NCBI GenBank assembly: GCA_034769895.1
Contig: CM068372.1
Coordinates: 386,600,282-386,664,281 of the forward strand
Source: Magicicada septendecula
Lineage: Eukaryota; Arthropoda; Insecta; Hemiptera; Cicadidae
Reading direction: 5' to 3'
DNA length: 64,000 nt
Part shown: positions 20,011-30,906 of the stretch, in pieces
Numbering within the stretch: position 1 is the stretch's first letter
How the letters are laid out: every line of letters begins with the position of its first letter
Program-made: the position numbers and the translations under genes
The notes under the pieces: generated by a model
Databases searched by the model: none
What the model was told of the DNA's origin: nothing
The model's input: only the letters and a program-made list of their open reading frames with translations

Positions 20011-21459
20011 AATTTTTGAATTTAATAAATAAATACATGGTACACTTCTACAGAATTTTTTTCTGATAATTGTTTCAGCAACTATGGAAGAGGTACAGAT
20101 TGTTGGAGTGTATGATAGTTGGAGAAGATTGGGGGTAGTGTATGACAGTATTATCATTTCATACACATCAAACGTATGACAATATCTTCACAGTAAACCC
20201 GCCTATCATACACTACAAATCTCTCAGTTAAAGTCTATCCTCTGAAGCTGCCGTAACTGGTGAAACATTTGTCAGGAAAATAAAAAGTATCTGTAAAATT
20301 ATAACCAGTGTTTATTTATTAAATTAGCACATTAATAAAAGGTTCTACCAAGTGGCCAGGGACTAATCTATCAGTGTAAGGACTAACTGGTATAACTTGT
20401 TTCGGTTCAGCAATTTAACCGATCTTCCTGTGTGTAGTTTCCCTTTTGGTTTGTAAAGTGTACTTTCCTGGAATATTTATCAGTCATCATTCTTTTAGAT
20501 TGACGCGATCAAGTGTTTCGATATTCATCAATGATGTAATTTACTTACTAAAGTTTGAAAGTTTGACGATCTAAAGACGCACCTGGCCATGGGTATAATG
20601 CTTGAGGTAAAATGATGAAGATAATGATATCGATGGCTTGTGTGACTATTATTTTTTATTTCAGACGTATTCTTATTCCGGTTACTCGGGAATGACAAAG
20701 AGACACAATCGGTGCAAACTACAAACACCAAACTATTGAAATGCAGTTTTCTGTCGCATATCGGACCGTTACACTAAGAATATTTTACACGTAAGAATTA
20801 TTACAACGTAAGCGCTAGCTACTAGTCAAACAATTAGCGGGACATTTAATTACAATCTTCTAGTCTAAATGCTACCACTTGTAATGTTAAATCATCGGAT
20901 TGTGATCCGCAGAGTAACCAGTAAAATCCCCCAGCCAGCTGTCGAACTACAAAGCGGACCAAAATTTGCAAGCGATGTTTAATAGTGAATTCGCGGCTTC
21001 GCACGTCAATATTTGACTTTTAATAAGTATTTTAATATAATTGTTATTGTCTATGTCTATATGGCGTTCTGTCAGCTTGTATAATAATTTTGTACTCATT
21101 AGTCAAATTCTCTGCAAAGCTGTTTTCAACACTTGTACTATTTTAACTTATACTAAATTATTATGTTGGTGCAACAGCCTTCGGAGATTTAAATGTACCC
21201 GTTTATAAAGCCTTTGGAGATATTTATAAAGTACCTGTTAAATCGAAAACGCTAAATTCTTTATTTTAAGTGTTACTGTGTTAGAAGTATTGTATAACAT
21301 ATTAAACGTTATGTTTTCCTCAACCACGGGTTTTATTTATTTCAGCAGTAAACTAAAAACTAAAAACCGTTGTCACCTATTCTCACAAATGAAAACAACA
21401 CATATTTTCGCTTGCATTAAGTAATAGGACAATTTACAATTAGTACACTTCTTATTTTC
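20011..21459. other. No gene recognised
   Basis: AT-rich. CTGAAGCTGCCGTAACTGG then TGAAAC at about 20,236-20,260 resembles retroelement 3' motifs but does not fit the CTGANGA core. Short GTGTATGA(C/T)AGT repeats lie at 20,108-20,155. Confidence 0.45.
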
Positions 21460-22089
21460 CACATCATAAAATATCGATACAATCGTATATTGTATAAAAC
21501 ATCACTAATGTACTGCAGGAATGAATAAATGTATAGTTCCGATGCCGCTAAAGAGCTTTTGTTTATTTATTTCTTACTATGGTAATTAATTCTGATCTCC
21601 ATGGTGTTTTTGACATATTTAGTAGTAGTATTTAATACATTTCATTACTGATTCATTACATCATTAGAAATAACATCTAATACACATTAATTTTGTAATC
21701 GATTAAGACAATTACAAAATACATAGACGTATCTGTATACAAAATTACAAAATATATCGATACAATCGCATATTAAAAACATTTAAAAACTGCAGGAACG
21801 GATAAAGGTACAGTTCCGATGCCGCTAAATATAATTTGTTTATTTACTTGTTACTAGGTAATTAATTCTAATCTCCATGTTGTTTTTGACATCTTTGTAC
21901 GCGTCAACGAAAGGCATAATTAAAAGGGCCTAAATCGTACGAACGGGGCAAAATATCAAATTCCAAGTTAGACAGTATTTTGCGCATTGTGTCAAAGGTT
22001 ACTTGTGCAAAATTTGGTGGCAATCGGTGTAACGTAACGGTGTAGATTTGTATTCTGTACCCACAAATCCTCAATTTTATATATATAGA
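21460..22089 (-). mobile_element. Helitron-like element, 5' end
   Basis: On the minus strand the element starts TCTATATATATAAAATTGAG after an A, with a T-rich flank, and continues CTACACCGTTACGTTACACC, GATTGCCACCAAATTTTGCA. That opening is typical of insect Helitron 5' ends (5' TC, inserted between A and T). Inside, about 150 bp occur twice (about 21,466-21,630 and 21,753-21,895; shared CTGCAGGAA, AGTTCCGATGCCGCTAAA, TAATTAATTCT.ATCTCCATG). No Rep/helicase coding sequence is seen, and no 3' CTRR hairpin was found, so the left limit is an estimate. Confidence 0.5.
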
Positions 22090-22119
22090 TTGTAGGGTAG
22101 ATTAGGAGAACCCCTGGTT

Positions 22120-22545
22120 TAAATATACCTATCTGCATAAATTATACACAGAAATGGAGACCTTTTACACATTGCTGGACAAGACCTATGATACATGCCC
22201 GGGAAATGATGTTAAAATAGTGAAATTGACGATATGAGTGCCCAAGTTGGAAGTGAAAGTATATATAAGTACCAACAACAGGAATTCGCAGGTTACATAA
22301 CAATAGTAATGGAAATGGTGTGAGACTAATTGATTCTGCAACTTCCAGAAGAATAGTGATTGGCAGTATACTTTTTCCTCACAAGAATGTACATAAGGTT
22401 ACTCGGAAGTCTCCGGATGGCCAAACAGTTAACCAGATTGATCACATCTTGGTTGACACGAGACACAAATCAATGTTGTGGACTTGAGATCCTATAGAGG
22501 AGTAAATGTGGATTCTGACCATTATCTAGTTGTAGCTACAAAATG
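22120..22545 (+). pseudogene. LINE endonuclease domain, C-terminal half
   Basis: The + strand shows METFYTLLDKTYDTCPGNDV with KIVK, then NGNGVRLIDSATSRRIVIGS, ILFPHKNVHKVTRKSPDGQT, VNQIDHILVDTRHKS, and a NVDSDHYLVVA block in another frame. This is the APE-like endonuclease of insect LINEs whose host annotation is often 'craniofacial development protein 2-like'. The GDMNAQ-type region is degraded and the final SDHYLV motif is out of frame. No RT follows; the next block is a LINE 3' tail. Confidence 0.85.
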
Positions 22546-22559
22546 AGGAGTATGTTCCT

Positions 22560-22771
22560 AAGAGGATAACGAAATGCACACCACAAGGAAAGAGAGGACG
22601 TGGAAAATCCAGACTACGATGGATTGACGGAATCGCAGAGGATGTGAAAGTGCTTGGAGTAAAAAATTGGTGGACATTGGCTAAGGATAGGGAAGTCTGA
22701 AGGAAAATCCTGAGGGAAGCTGAGGCCCACGGTGGGCTGTGGCGCTACTGATGGTGATGATAATGAATAAT
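22560..22771 (+). pseudogene. LINE 3' tail with GK-RGR-SRLRW block
   Basis: Reads GKRGRGKSRLRWIDGIAEDV, KVLGVKNWWTLAKDREV and a KILREAEAHGGLW end, then a GATGATAATGA tail. This matches the C-terminus of a LINE family distinct from family A (consensus GRPRLRWLDxVEEDLxxLGVxNWRxxAxDRxxWRxxLxEAKAHxGL). It directly follows the endonuclease piece; whether the two belong to one internally deleted copy is unclear. Confidence 0.75.
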
Positions 22772-23689
22772 TTATATAGGCCTACAGAATTAAAAAGAAA
22801 AAACTGGTTTACAAATAAGGGGATAAATTATGTGCCGGCAACATTTTTAACGTTTCCGAACGTCAGAAATGTGAACAGACATTATTGTTATCTGTATGCT
22901 GTATACAATTGAGATCGATAAAAATCTAGTTACAATAATTTAAACTGTAATTCCTATGAATAAATAAAGCAGAAGATGTAAATTTGATCGTATGGGAAAA
23001 CGCCTGTCTACCAATCTATGAACACAGATGTGTACCATTTACGCAAATGAAAACTCACTCACTCATACACACACTCACGCATGCGCGCGCATGCACGTTA
23101 TTGACAATTTTTTAGGCCACTACATGGGAAAATGGAAATTTTCAATTCTTTGGTATTGTTACTACGCAATAAATATGATACGAATAATGAAACTTCCCTC
23201 TTTCATTAACTTAAACAAACAAACAAATATAAAATATTATTATTTTATTTATCTGTCCTACTTTAACGCTGACAATATTTTTTTACTAACAACCTTTTTT
23301 TAATTTAATTAAATGTTTTTTTTTTTAACTTATTGTTATTTACTAAAGTCGACTAAAATTTGTTTAAAATAAATAGTACGTAATTATTGGCACATCTAAA
23401 TAGTTGTTTAAAATACACCACGTATCCGGAGAATTAAAATGTAAATTATGGTAAACAAAACATTCTAGAGCTTATTTAAGCACAGTCATAAACCACACAT
23501 AAGAGTGTTGTGTTTCAAAAAATAAAATTCTAACAGTGCATTGAAGAAGTAGAAAAATAGTTAGTCGTCTTTCAGTCTCTTTGTACGTGGAATAGATAGA
23601 TGCGTTGGTTGGAGAGCTCATGCTTTATAGTCAAGGGGTGAAATGTAGAATTGCTTCAGCTGAAGAAGCCTTTAATAGTTAGAAATGAT
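22772..23689. other. No gene recognised
   Basis: AT-rich, with a CA/GCGC alternating run at 23,060-23,095 and T-rich tracts near 23,280-23,340. No motif found. Confidence 0.5.
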
Positions 23690-24095
23690 TATTATGTGGA
23701 CAACTAGACATGAAGCTGACAATATGGACTGTGAAGTGTTTTGTTTGGATCACGCTCCTCCCAGACAGGGCAGAAACTTGGACATTGAGGAAAGAAGATG
23801 AGAGGAGTTTACAGACCTTCAAGGTGTGGAAATGGAGAAGAATGAAAATTACTCCCTGGTAGGATAGAGTGACGAATGAGGAGGTATTTGGAAGTGTAAG
23901 AGGGGAAAGGAGAGTGTTGAATATTATCGCGAGTAGAAAGACAATTTCATGAGCGGTAAACATTAGGTATTGTGATGGTGGAAACACTGGAGAGACTGAT
24001 AAAAGGAAAACGGAATAGAGGATGGAGGATAGGCTAGATTATGGACGATCTATTGACACTATATAAAAAAATAAAGCGACTAGCCTAGGATAGGA
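23690..24095 (+). pseudogene. LINE C-terminal fragment (family B)
   Basis: The + strand reads TVKCFVWITLLPDRAETWTL, RKEDERSLQTFKVWKWRRMK, then DRVTNEEVFGSVRGERRVL and an IIASRK block. This is the AETWTLR...FEMW.WRRM......R..NE.VL..V.E.R..L..I..RK region of a different insect LINE lineage from family A. Several stops interrupt it. Confidence 0.75.
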
Positions 24096-24097
24096 AA

Positions 24098-24126
24098 GCG
24101 TTGAGCGTTGAGCGTTGAGCGTTGAG
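24098..24126. repeat. 7-bp tandem repeat
   Basis: Four copies of GCGTTGA. Confidence 0.9.
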
Positions 24127-24749
24127 GGAGAACGCATTGTAAGACCTGCCCTTGAGAAAAAAACATAATGAATGTGTGATGTGTGGGGTTTCTCAAATAA
24201 CCTACTGAACTGAAGGACACGTATTCCATATTTTCAGTCATATTGCTACGACGAGGTGAAAGAGAATTACGTAACTCTCTAATTGGGGACTGGCTTTCCA
24301 CACTCTTTACGACTACCTACCGCACGCAGTCGACACTTTGCGTTCAAGGTTGGACTTTGACCTAGTCTGCAGATTATGCAAACCTGTAACTATGACCTAG
24401 CGCCTCTAACTATGCAAATTAATTGTGACTAACGATTCCACATCATACACTGACTCGCGAGATCCGTAGCGATGCGCATCTTGAGATAACGGGGGTTGGG
24501 AGTCGCTTGTATAACGGGACGTGTGTGACTTTCATTAATTGACGTACCCCATGTGGGTGAACATATTTTATAACCTGATGATGGGACTATAACTCTCGCA
24601 ACGCGTTGAGTATAAAATATTAAAAAAAGAAATTGCAAGGAAGAGAGCCTGGATACACAAGGTAATTTTAACAATTTAATTGTAAATGCAACTTGGAAAC
24701 CACAACAACTATGTATTACGCAAATTGTTCTCGATGCGCGGTTTGGAAA
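24127..24749. other. No gene recognised
   Basis: Mixed composition; open frames of 60-81 codons on both strands lack motifs. Confidence 0.5.
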
Positions 24750-25008
24750 ATCAAAAATAATTCTGGAATTTCAACGACATATAAATATAAATATCCAGTT
24801 TATACCCGGCTCAGTTCAGTAACACCTTGCGACAATGTGCTATTCACAGTGATTATTGCGGTTATTGAGAAGTGATTGTGTCAATTAGCGTTGATTTGTA
24901 ACTGCTATTTTTAACTAACTAAAGTTTGTAATTAGCGACTTCAGTGGTGTCAGTTATTCTGTTTCTACTGAACAAGACGACGATCGGTGTGATCGTCTCG
25001 ACAACATT
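24750..25008 (+). mobile_element. Diverged LTR fragment, gypsy-like family 1
   Basis: A TATA-like ATAAATATAAATATCC is followed by CTCAGTTCAGTAACACCTTG, AGTGATTATTGCGG, GTAATTAGCGACTTCAGTGG and the end GACGACGATCGGTGTGATCG TCTCGACAACA. The landmarks follow the order of the 61.2 kb solo LTR but with more differences, so it is older or a subfamily. Confidence 0.6.
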
Positions 25009-25504
25009 TTGCTCGCCTGGACGACTCGAATTCCGCTGTGTCTGTCTATGAATGTATGTAAATGGTGAACATTAGAAGCTCGTCAGTGGTGGGATGTATG
25101 TTAAGCAGACAGTGAATTATGCAAGCTGCCGCCACGACCGCCAGTGTATGACGTCATATGCACAGGTAAGCCCCTGAGGACTCAGTACGGACTTCATTAG
25201 CACGTGTTTCTTCAAACATGAGAAGCCAACCCAAACCACACACCGACTGCAGTGTTTCTCTATTCCCTCTGTGTGTTTGCTGTGCCCCCCACTCCACATT
25301 GACCCAGTCCATTACTGTATGTATTATGTAGACTAATCGCCGCCAGAGAAGTCAAACCAGTCATTCCTGCTTTTCTTTAATTTTGTTTATGCTATTTGCT
25401 GTTACATAACTGGCAAAACTGATGACTGAACACATGATACGAAGAGACTTAGTCCATTGTGAAGTCCTCTGTACGATTATCTAACAGTCTCATGTCCAAT
25501 ACAT
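25009..25504. other. No gene recognised
   Basis: No motif; a 60-codon minus-strand frame at 25,117-25,299 is not convincing. Confidence 0.5.
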
Positions 25505-25830
25505 CATCATCATCATCATCTTCTTAACGGTTTTAGGCTTTAGTGGCCTGCTCCTATTCTACAGTCCACATTTTCTTAGGTCTATCAATTTTCCTTCTGC
25601 TTCTAGGGTTGTAATATTTCGCCATCTTCGGTATTCTATTTTCTTCCATTCTGTTGATGTGTTGAATCCATTTTCTTCTGTATTCTTTAATCCTTTCATT
25701 AACTGCAAAATTATCTAAATCACTTCTTATCTCTTCATTCCTTATAATATCTCGTCCAGTACACCTTTTAACTGATCGTAGAAGTTTCATTTCTGCTGTG
25801 AAATCTAAACTATGCATCAAATAGGGTTAA
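25505..25830 (-). pseudogene. LINE 3' end (family A), minus strand
   Basis: The minus strand reads FTAEMKLLRSVKRCTGRDII, RNEEIRSDLDNFAVNERIKE, YRRKWIQHINRMEENRIPK, YYNPRSRRKIDRPKKMW, a stop, and a CCTAAAACCGTTAAGAAGAT tail into (GAT)n. It shows every family-A hallmark: AEM.LLR, RNEEIR, Y...W..HI.RM, and a GRP(R/K)K-W-like end. The 3' tail equals that at 3,395, so this is an insertion whose start is truncated. Confidence 0.85.
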
Positions 25831-25839
25831 AGGTTTAGA

Positions 25840-25952
25840 TGATTATCACTAATATGTGTACCAACATCACATAAAAATAGTTCTTTAATTGTACACATGT
25901 AGCAGTGGATACTGCTAAATTGCACGAACTTTTTGATCAAACCTCGTATATC
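25840..25952. mobile_element. Mariner terminal fragment
   Basis: Ends GCACGAACTTTTTGATCAAA then CCTCGTA, followed by TA: the terminal inverted repeat of a mariner, read outward. The same terminus (inverted) lies at 57,020. Only about 110 bp are recognisable. Confidence 0.55.
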
Positions 25953-26557
25953 TATCAGTAGACAAGCCACTGTAAAATATCTACTGTATGAATAAACATG
26001 AAATCTGTCCCGGCAGTCGAATGCATAAAATTACCTTGGCAAACGTATTTGGTTGAAGACGAAACAACTGGACACAATGTTTTGCAAACAGTATTGGCTC
26101 CTGGGCAAAAACTAAACTGGTGGTTCAATGAAAAATAAGCCTGTTGGTTTACAACACTGTCTTTAGCGAGTGTGGCTTAGAACTTTTGGGTAACTGCTTC
26201 CAAATGTAACGTAGCCATTATCGATATATTTCAAACCTGGGTGCTGAGGGACATAATTGAGTAAGTCGTCCCTCCTTGTAGTGGGCGATTTTTAGTCATT
26301 CTACAAAGCAAGATTGCAGAAACTGAATTATATTTTGTGGACCAAACCGTTCGGTCCTGGTAAACGTGTTCAGAAGGCTTTAGAAAGCAAAGAAAACGAA
26401 GAAGAAGGAAAAGAAAAAGAAGAAGAAAAATGTGATTTAAATTTTGACAGAGGTTAGAATAATGATCTCCTGAACACAATCAATTTAGTAGGGGTTGAAA
26501 TTTTATGATGTTTAAAATCTAAAATGGTGAACGTTCTTCTTAATTACGTAAACGTCA
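25953..26557. other. No gene recognised
   Basis: Unassigned sequence up to the target duplication of the P-superfamily element. It includes a GAA-rich run at 26,385-26,430. Confidence 0.5.
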
Positions 26558-26564
26558 GTGTATG
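26558..26564. repeat. Left target-site duplication of P-superfamily element
   Basis: GTGTATG, repeated exactly at 30,938-30,944. P elements make 8-bp duplications; seven matching bases remain. Confidence 0.75.
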
Positions 26565-26595
26565 CATAGCGAGTAGAAGAGAAAGTGAGATCACT
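26565..26595 (+). repeat. P-superfamily left terminal inverted repeat
   Basis: 31 bp starting CATAGCGAGTAG; partner at 30,907-30,937. Confidence 0.85.
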
Positions 26596-26985
26596 CTGGG
26601 CGCGCGCTATAGTCTGAATAGGGCTAGCGGTGACCATGTAAACTTCGGCGCTGCGATCGCAGGTTGCTGTAGTTGAGACGGTAAGCCTATTAGCCACGTG
26701 CAAAAAAGAGCTGTGTTTTATGTGTTTTAAAAACTGTGTATGTGCGTCTTATTACTTATATCGTGTTCAGTTGCAATTAATTATAGGTTTGAGTGATTTA
26801 AAAACATTCTGAGTAATAAACGTGTGATAATATATAGCAAAAATGCTCAGAATGTATGAATGGTTACAGTAATGATTTGTGTGTGTTATTTTTTATATAC
26901 AGGTAGTTTTTAGTTTTAGTTAACATGCGTGTGAAAAATTTATGTAGTAGTCCAGATATATAGAAGTTATGTGTTACAATATATA

Positions 26986-27285
26986 ATAGAAATGCCATCT
27001 GTTTTGTACCTGGATGTAGGAATGGCAATGGTAAAAATTGCTACAAAGGACATGCAAATGTAAATCATTTCTGTAGACCTCCCAGGTACTTATATCTGTC
27101 AAGTACATATTTGACAAAGCCTCAAAAACTCTAAAAGTCACCCGCAAAAAGGCAAATACAGCAAGTACAAACAAGCTAAGAAAAAAGCAATTCGACAATC
27201 TGTTCTGTGACAGAAATAGTGAGTTCAGACCACCCCCCAGACTAGAACACACCAAGACGATTAACTGGATGAACAAAACCAAATC
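26986..27285 (+). pseudogene. P-type transposase N-terminus, possible THAP-like zinc region
   Basis: A reading frame from about 26,996 gives ICFVPGCRNGNGKNCYKGHA then NVNHFCRPPR. Its spaced cysteines and histidines recall the C2CH zinc domain at the N-terminus of P/THAP transposases, which binds transposon ends. The ATG at 26,992 is one base out of this frame, so either a deletion has occurred or the true start differs. The remaining ~190 bp to 27,285 are lysine-rich without clear motif. Confidence 0.4.
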
Positions 27286-27813
27286 ATGTTGCTGAAACGG
27301 AAAATACAAAATATACCTCGTACTTTGATACGAACTAAAAATAAATTGCGTTGTGAGAAAGCAAAAGTTGTTTTACTAGAAAAGAAACTTGCAAGGAAGG
27401 AATGTGATTCATATGAAAGAGGGATAAAGAATTTAAGTAAAAAACAGAACATGATTGTAGATGCTATGGTTAAAAAGTCTAATTTGTCAAATTCCAAAGG
27501 AATGAGATACAGTAATGAGCTAATACTGGAAGCTTTCCTGTTTAAAGTCAAATCCCCAAAGGGATACAGACATTGCTTGCAACATGATTTATTGCCACTT
27601 CGCTCGGAAAGCCACCTGAAAAGACTGTGTAAAGGTTTAAAATGCCCATACGGGGTAAACACTAACGCTGTAAATGCCATATCACACTTTCTGCAAGAAG
27701 AAACTGAAAAAAATAGATGTCTCGGAGTAGTAATATTCGACGAAGTTAAGCTAAGGGAGGAAATTCAGTTTAATGCAACCTCTTTAAAAGTTGATGGCTT
27801 TGTAGACTGGTGA
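27286..27813 (+). pseudogene. P-superfamily transposase, coiled-coil and RNase H start
   Basis: The 175-codon open piece begins lysine-rich and coiled-coil-like (LRCEKAKVVLLEKKLARKE), continues MRYSNELILEAFLFKVKSPK and GYRHCLQHDLLPLRSESHLK, and ends LGVVIFDEVKLREEIQF then VDGFVDW. The YS.E...eA..fk....KGY...R...LP...TL.r and FDE(M/V).(I/L)....F......DGFVD patterns are P/THAP9 hallmarks. FDE contains the first catalytic acidic residue. The frame breaks at the residue after GFVD, where a glycine is usual. Confidence 0.85.
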
Positions 27814-28052
27814 TTATACACCTACGGATATGAAAAATTCTCTGGCGAACCATGCCCTGGTATTCATGTTTGTGTATGTTATTCAACTGGGTACAGCCTG
27901 TAGCAGTGTACGTAAGCAGGAATGAAACCCCGGGTAATATTCTGGCGAAAATTTTGATACAGGTTATCTTGCAGTTAGAGCAGCGAGGTGTAAGAATAAT
28001 TGGATTTACATCAGATGTAGTCAATCTAATAAAAAGGCGTGGGCGAACTTAA
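27814..28052 (+). pseudogene. P-superfamily transposase, middle fragment
   Basis: Directly after GFVD another frame reads DYTPTDMKNSLANHALVFMF, equal to the HALVFMF block of P transposases. The frame at 27,852-28,052 gives QPVAVYVSRNETPGNILAKI and LIQVILQLEQRGVRIIGFTS. Family members read QP.A.F.S......L...L...I..LE..G..V..vt.DGA here. A frameshift near 27,895-27,905 and another near 28,035 split it. Confidence 0.8.
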
Positions 28053-28576
28053 GAATCTGTGGGAAAAGAGGAATGATTAAGTGTAGTATTCCGAATCCGG
28101 CGGACGAATACAGGAGGATTTGGGCATTCTCAGATGCTATCCATATAATACAATCTGTGAGAAACGTTTTCCATGACAAAGTGTCAGTATTGTATAACAA
28201 CGACATTGTCAGCTACGAATTCTTGAGACTAGTTTACAAACTGGACGCTACTGCTGAAAACACAGGACTCAGGACATGCCCTAAAATGACAGCAGCCCAT
28301 CTTGATCCTACATCATTCCAACGTAAGAATGCAAGGTTGGCGTTCCAGTTATTTAGTAGCAGCATAGCCAACGCAATTAAATTTTATCGTGACACGAACT
28401 GCGAAGGGTTTGTAGGTAGTGAGAAAACAGAAAGCTTCAGCAGAGACATGAATGACCTTGCCGATGCATTAAATTCATCAATTCCTACTAAGGGACTTTA
28501 CAATGGATCAGCGTCCCATCATATATTATTTAAATTTCTACAAATTCTTAATGCAGAAAGCAAGAGTTTCGCCTGA
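28037..28576 (+). pseudogene. P-superfamily transposase, insertion-domain fragment
   Basis: From about 28,037 the frame reads AWANLRICGKRGMIKCSIPN, PADEYRRIWAFSDAIHIIQS, VRNVFHDK, then KMTAAHLDPTSFQRKNARLA. D..HI.(I/K).VRN is the classic P/THAP9 block (usually DVPHLIKNLRN), and the H.....F.(R/K)M.V..A..(V/L) segment follows as expected. The open piece stops at 28,576, where family members continue. Confidence 0.85.
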
Positions 28577-28599
28577 GAGAGAACTCTAGAATCTCTCAG

Positions 28600-28745
28600 G
28601 GTTACTCTAAAAAGTACTCTGGAGGCATCCGAATATTTGTGGAGCAATAAATTTAAATATGTACTTACTGCAAAATTAAATCAGGATCCTCTATAACGCC
28701 ATTTCGGGATTCTCTGCTCTTTGTCGTGCGATTATCATGCATCTA
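28600..28745 (+). pseudogene. P-superfamily transposase, K-NQDPLE block
   Basis: In a different frame the sequence gives LEASEYLWSNKFKYVLTAKL, NQDPL, then HFGI-LCSLC. P/THAP9 proteins have L..kLnQDpLE.fFg.iR at this place, where the final acidic residue of the catalytic set lies; the Glu position here is a stop. Confidence 0.7.
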
Positions 28746-28889
28746 CAGTTGACTTTCTACATCCTCATATGTTGCAGTCTGTATATGTTCCACTTAAACT
28801 TATGTTAGCAAAAGGACCCAACTGTGAATCGAAAAGTGATTCTCCACTCACTTCTTTTGTAAATCAAATCCGTGTAAGGAGGTAGAAAA

Positions 28890-29346
28890 TGAAAACAAAG
28901 CCCTCAAGAAATCAGTGGAGTTGCTCATCAAGGAAAAGGTAGTTTTAAAGGACTCGGAATGCTACGATTGGGCAGAGGAACTACCTGAGCTTAAAATTGG
29001 TGCTCCGAAAGAATGTCTCGTGTATCATTTTGCAGGGTACATAGTGAGAAAACCATCTAGAATTACTGACTGTGGTGACTGTGTTGTTGCACTCAGAAAC
29101 GATCGTCCTCCTAATCTACCTGCTGCTGTGTGGACAAAAATAAAAGATTACGGAACTATCAAAGAAACATCTCACTTAACGCACCCTTCAAATGGTGTTT
29201 ATCACGTACTGTCTGGCCGTGATTCGAAGATCGAGCATTGGGTAAGGTGGGAGAAGCAGGCCGGGTACTACGATAGGCTAAGTGGGGGTGTTGTAATCTC
29301 TAAGCTGAGCACTTTACCTCGTCTCACTAGTCCCCCTCCCTCCTAA
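28890..29346 (+). pseudogene. P-superfamily transposase, C-terminal AGY block
   Basis: The open piece reads ELLIKEKVVLKDSECYDWAE, ECLVYHFAGYIVRK, DCGDCVVAL, TKIKDYGTIK and HLTHPSNGVYHVLSG. (Y)(I/F)AGY(I/V).RK followed by C..C...L and ..GGL..PS..vy.ll is diagnostic of the C-terminal part of P/THAP9 transposases. After LSG the reading diverges to a serine/proline-rich end unlike the family. The earlier part of the repeat unit lies in other frames upstream. Confidence 0.8.
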
Positions 29347-30387
29347 ATTTAGCTCATCTCTTGCTCTCTCAACGCATTCACGCATTCCTAACAAAATCAT
29401 ATTACCATGTACTTTAGAAGCAAATCCTGTGGAATTTGTTTATAACAAAAGCGTAAATTTCTTCCTTGTCACCGATATTCGTTTTCCCCGCGAAATACGG
29501 AAAATTTTCCCATAAAGTGATAGGCTTCATATTGACAAAAAAAAATTTAAAAAAAAGATGTATGAATTACTGAATTTAATTTCAAAAATAAATTAACTAA
29601 GCAAATGCATAAACTACAAAATTTAATCGTGTAAATTAACATTTATGTTTAGTAGGCTATACACTAAAATAATTAAATTACCTCTAATTCACTACAGTTC
29701 AGTGTAGTACACAGAAGCTCGAGTAAATTTAAATCTAATGTTATAATTTAAAAGCCGATAAACAGTATTTCTTAGACACTGTTGAATTAGAAGTACCGCT
29801 TCCTAAAGCCCGAGTTAATCGTACTTTTTCATAAATCGTTAAGATTTAACGTTTGATGCCTGATATTTTATGAGTTTTAAATACAGTAGACTCCACACTA
29901 ACAGACAGACGGAAGATTCAAACTAAATGTAAATGAAAGTAACACTGTAAAAAAAAACTAATAAGGTCTAAGAATACAGTACCTATTCTTAGGGCTACGC
30001 GCCAAAACAACAAAAGATGTACAGGTAACGAGTAGCAACCATTTTTAAAAAATCGAAAATTCCGAAAAATACGACATGTCAATCATTCCATGTGAAATGT
30101 GTGGTTTTAATCACCTTAACATACTTTTAATAGTCTTTTTTTGTTGAATACAAAAATTATTTATGTGGGATACATTTACAGGGGAAGTTATTAATACACA
30201 CTTGAACACTTGAAACTACGGCTTTTGTAGAAGTCAGTTTGCTGACGCTGAGTAGAGGGGAACTGTGCTCTTACTAGCGTAGGCAAACCAAACGGCTAGT
30301 ACACGTATTTTACCCTACATCGCTTACAAGCGGCCGCGTGGTGAGTGATAGCAGCTTAAATCATCCAGTCGCGGCCAGACAGAACTA
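29347..30387. other. Non-coding interior of the P-superfamily element
   Basis: AT-rich with homopolymer A runs (29,540-29,560). No coding motif. It may be a later insertion or an intron-like spacer before the last transposase block. Confidence 0.4.
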
Positions 30388-30666
30388 TTGCAAGCAGAAA
30401 CAACTGTTACAATAAAACTTAGTTCCCCGAACAGTATGTGGGGGGATATTTTTTATGAATGTTCGGATGAAATCAAAAAAATTAATGTGCCCGCAACGGA
30501 CAGCGTAGGATGTTGCCGTGAACACACACTAGACATTGTAGGCAAGCTAATTTTCAAATATATCCAGTGCCGATTCTTTTTTCGTACGAAGGAAATACGT
30601 AGAGAAATGACCAGTACAAAATCGGCTAAATCCTCTCGGAAAATTTCGAACGTTTCGAACCGCTGA
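30388..30666 (+). pseudogene. Probable transposase C-terminal block
   Basis: A 92-codon open piece with SVGCCREHTLDIVGKLIFKY, IQCRFFFRTKEIRREM and a basic end SAKSSRKISN. Its C..H....i...I..Y..CR.....K pattern fits the basic extreme C-terminus of P/THAP-type transposases. It lies inside the inverted ends, on the same strand as the rest, which supports the link. About 1 kb of non-coding DNA separates it from the previous block. Confidence 0.5.
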
Positions 30667-30906
30667 CATTCTAGGGTGAGCACATTGTTTAAATCTTATA
30701 TCCTTTTGTATTAGTACGCATTGCAGTGAATCGTAAATATAATTTTAATTGTTACAACATGTAAAAACATTTCACGATAGTTTCAAATAAGTATTATTTA
30801 ATACAGAATTGTGTTTGTATTAAAACTTATTTGCGTGCTTCACGCTGGCGTACACAACAACGGGCGATGCTAGCGTCACGCTGCGGCGAACCATAGTAAC
30901 TAGCTA

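Noticed and set aside
20236-20262. Another hammerhead-like core (CTGAAGCTGCC...TGAAAC)
   Set aside because: The core reads CTGAAGC, not CTGANGA, and the stem pairs poorly.
27261-27680. 139-codon minus-strand frame
   Set aside because: Shadow of the P-type transposase on the + strand.
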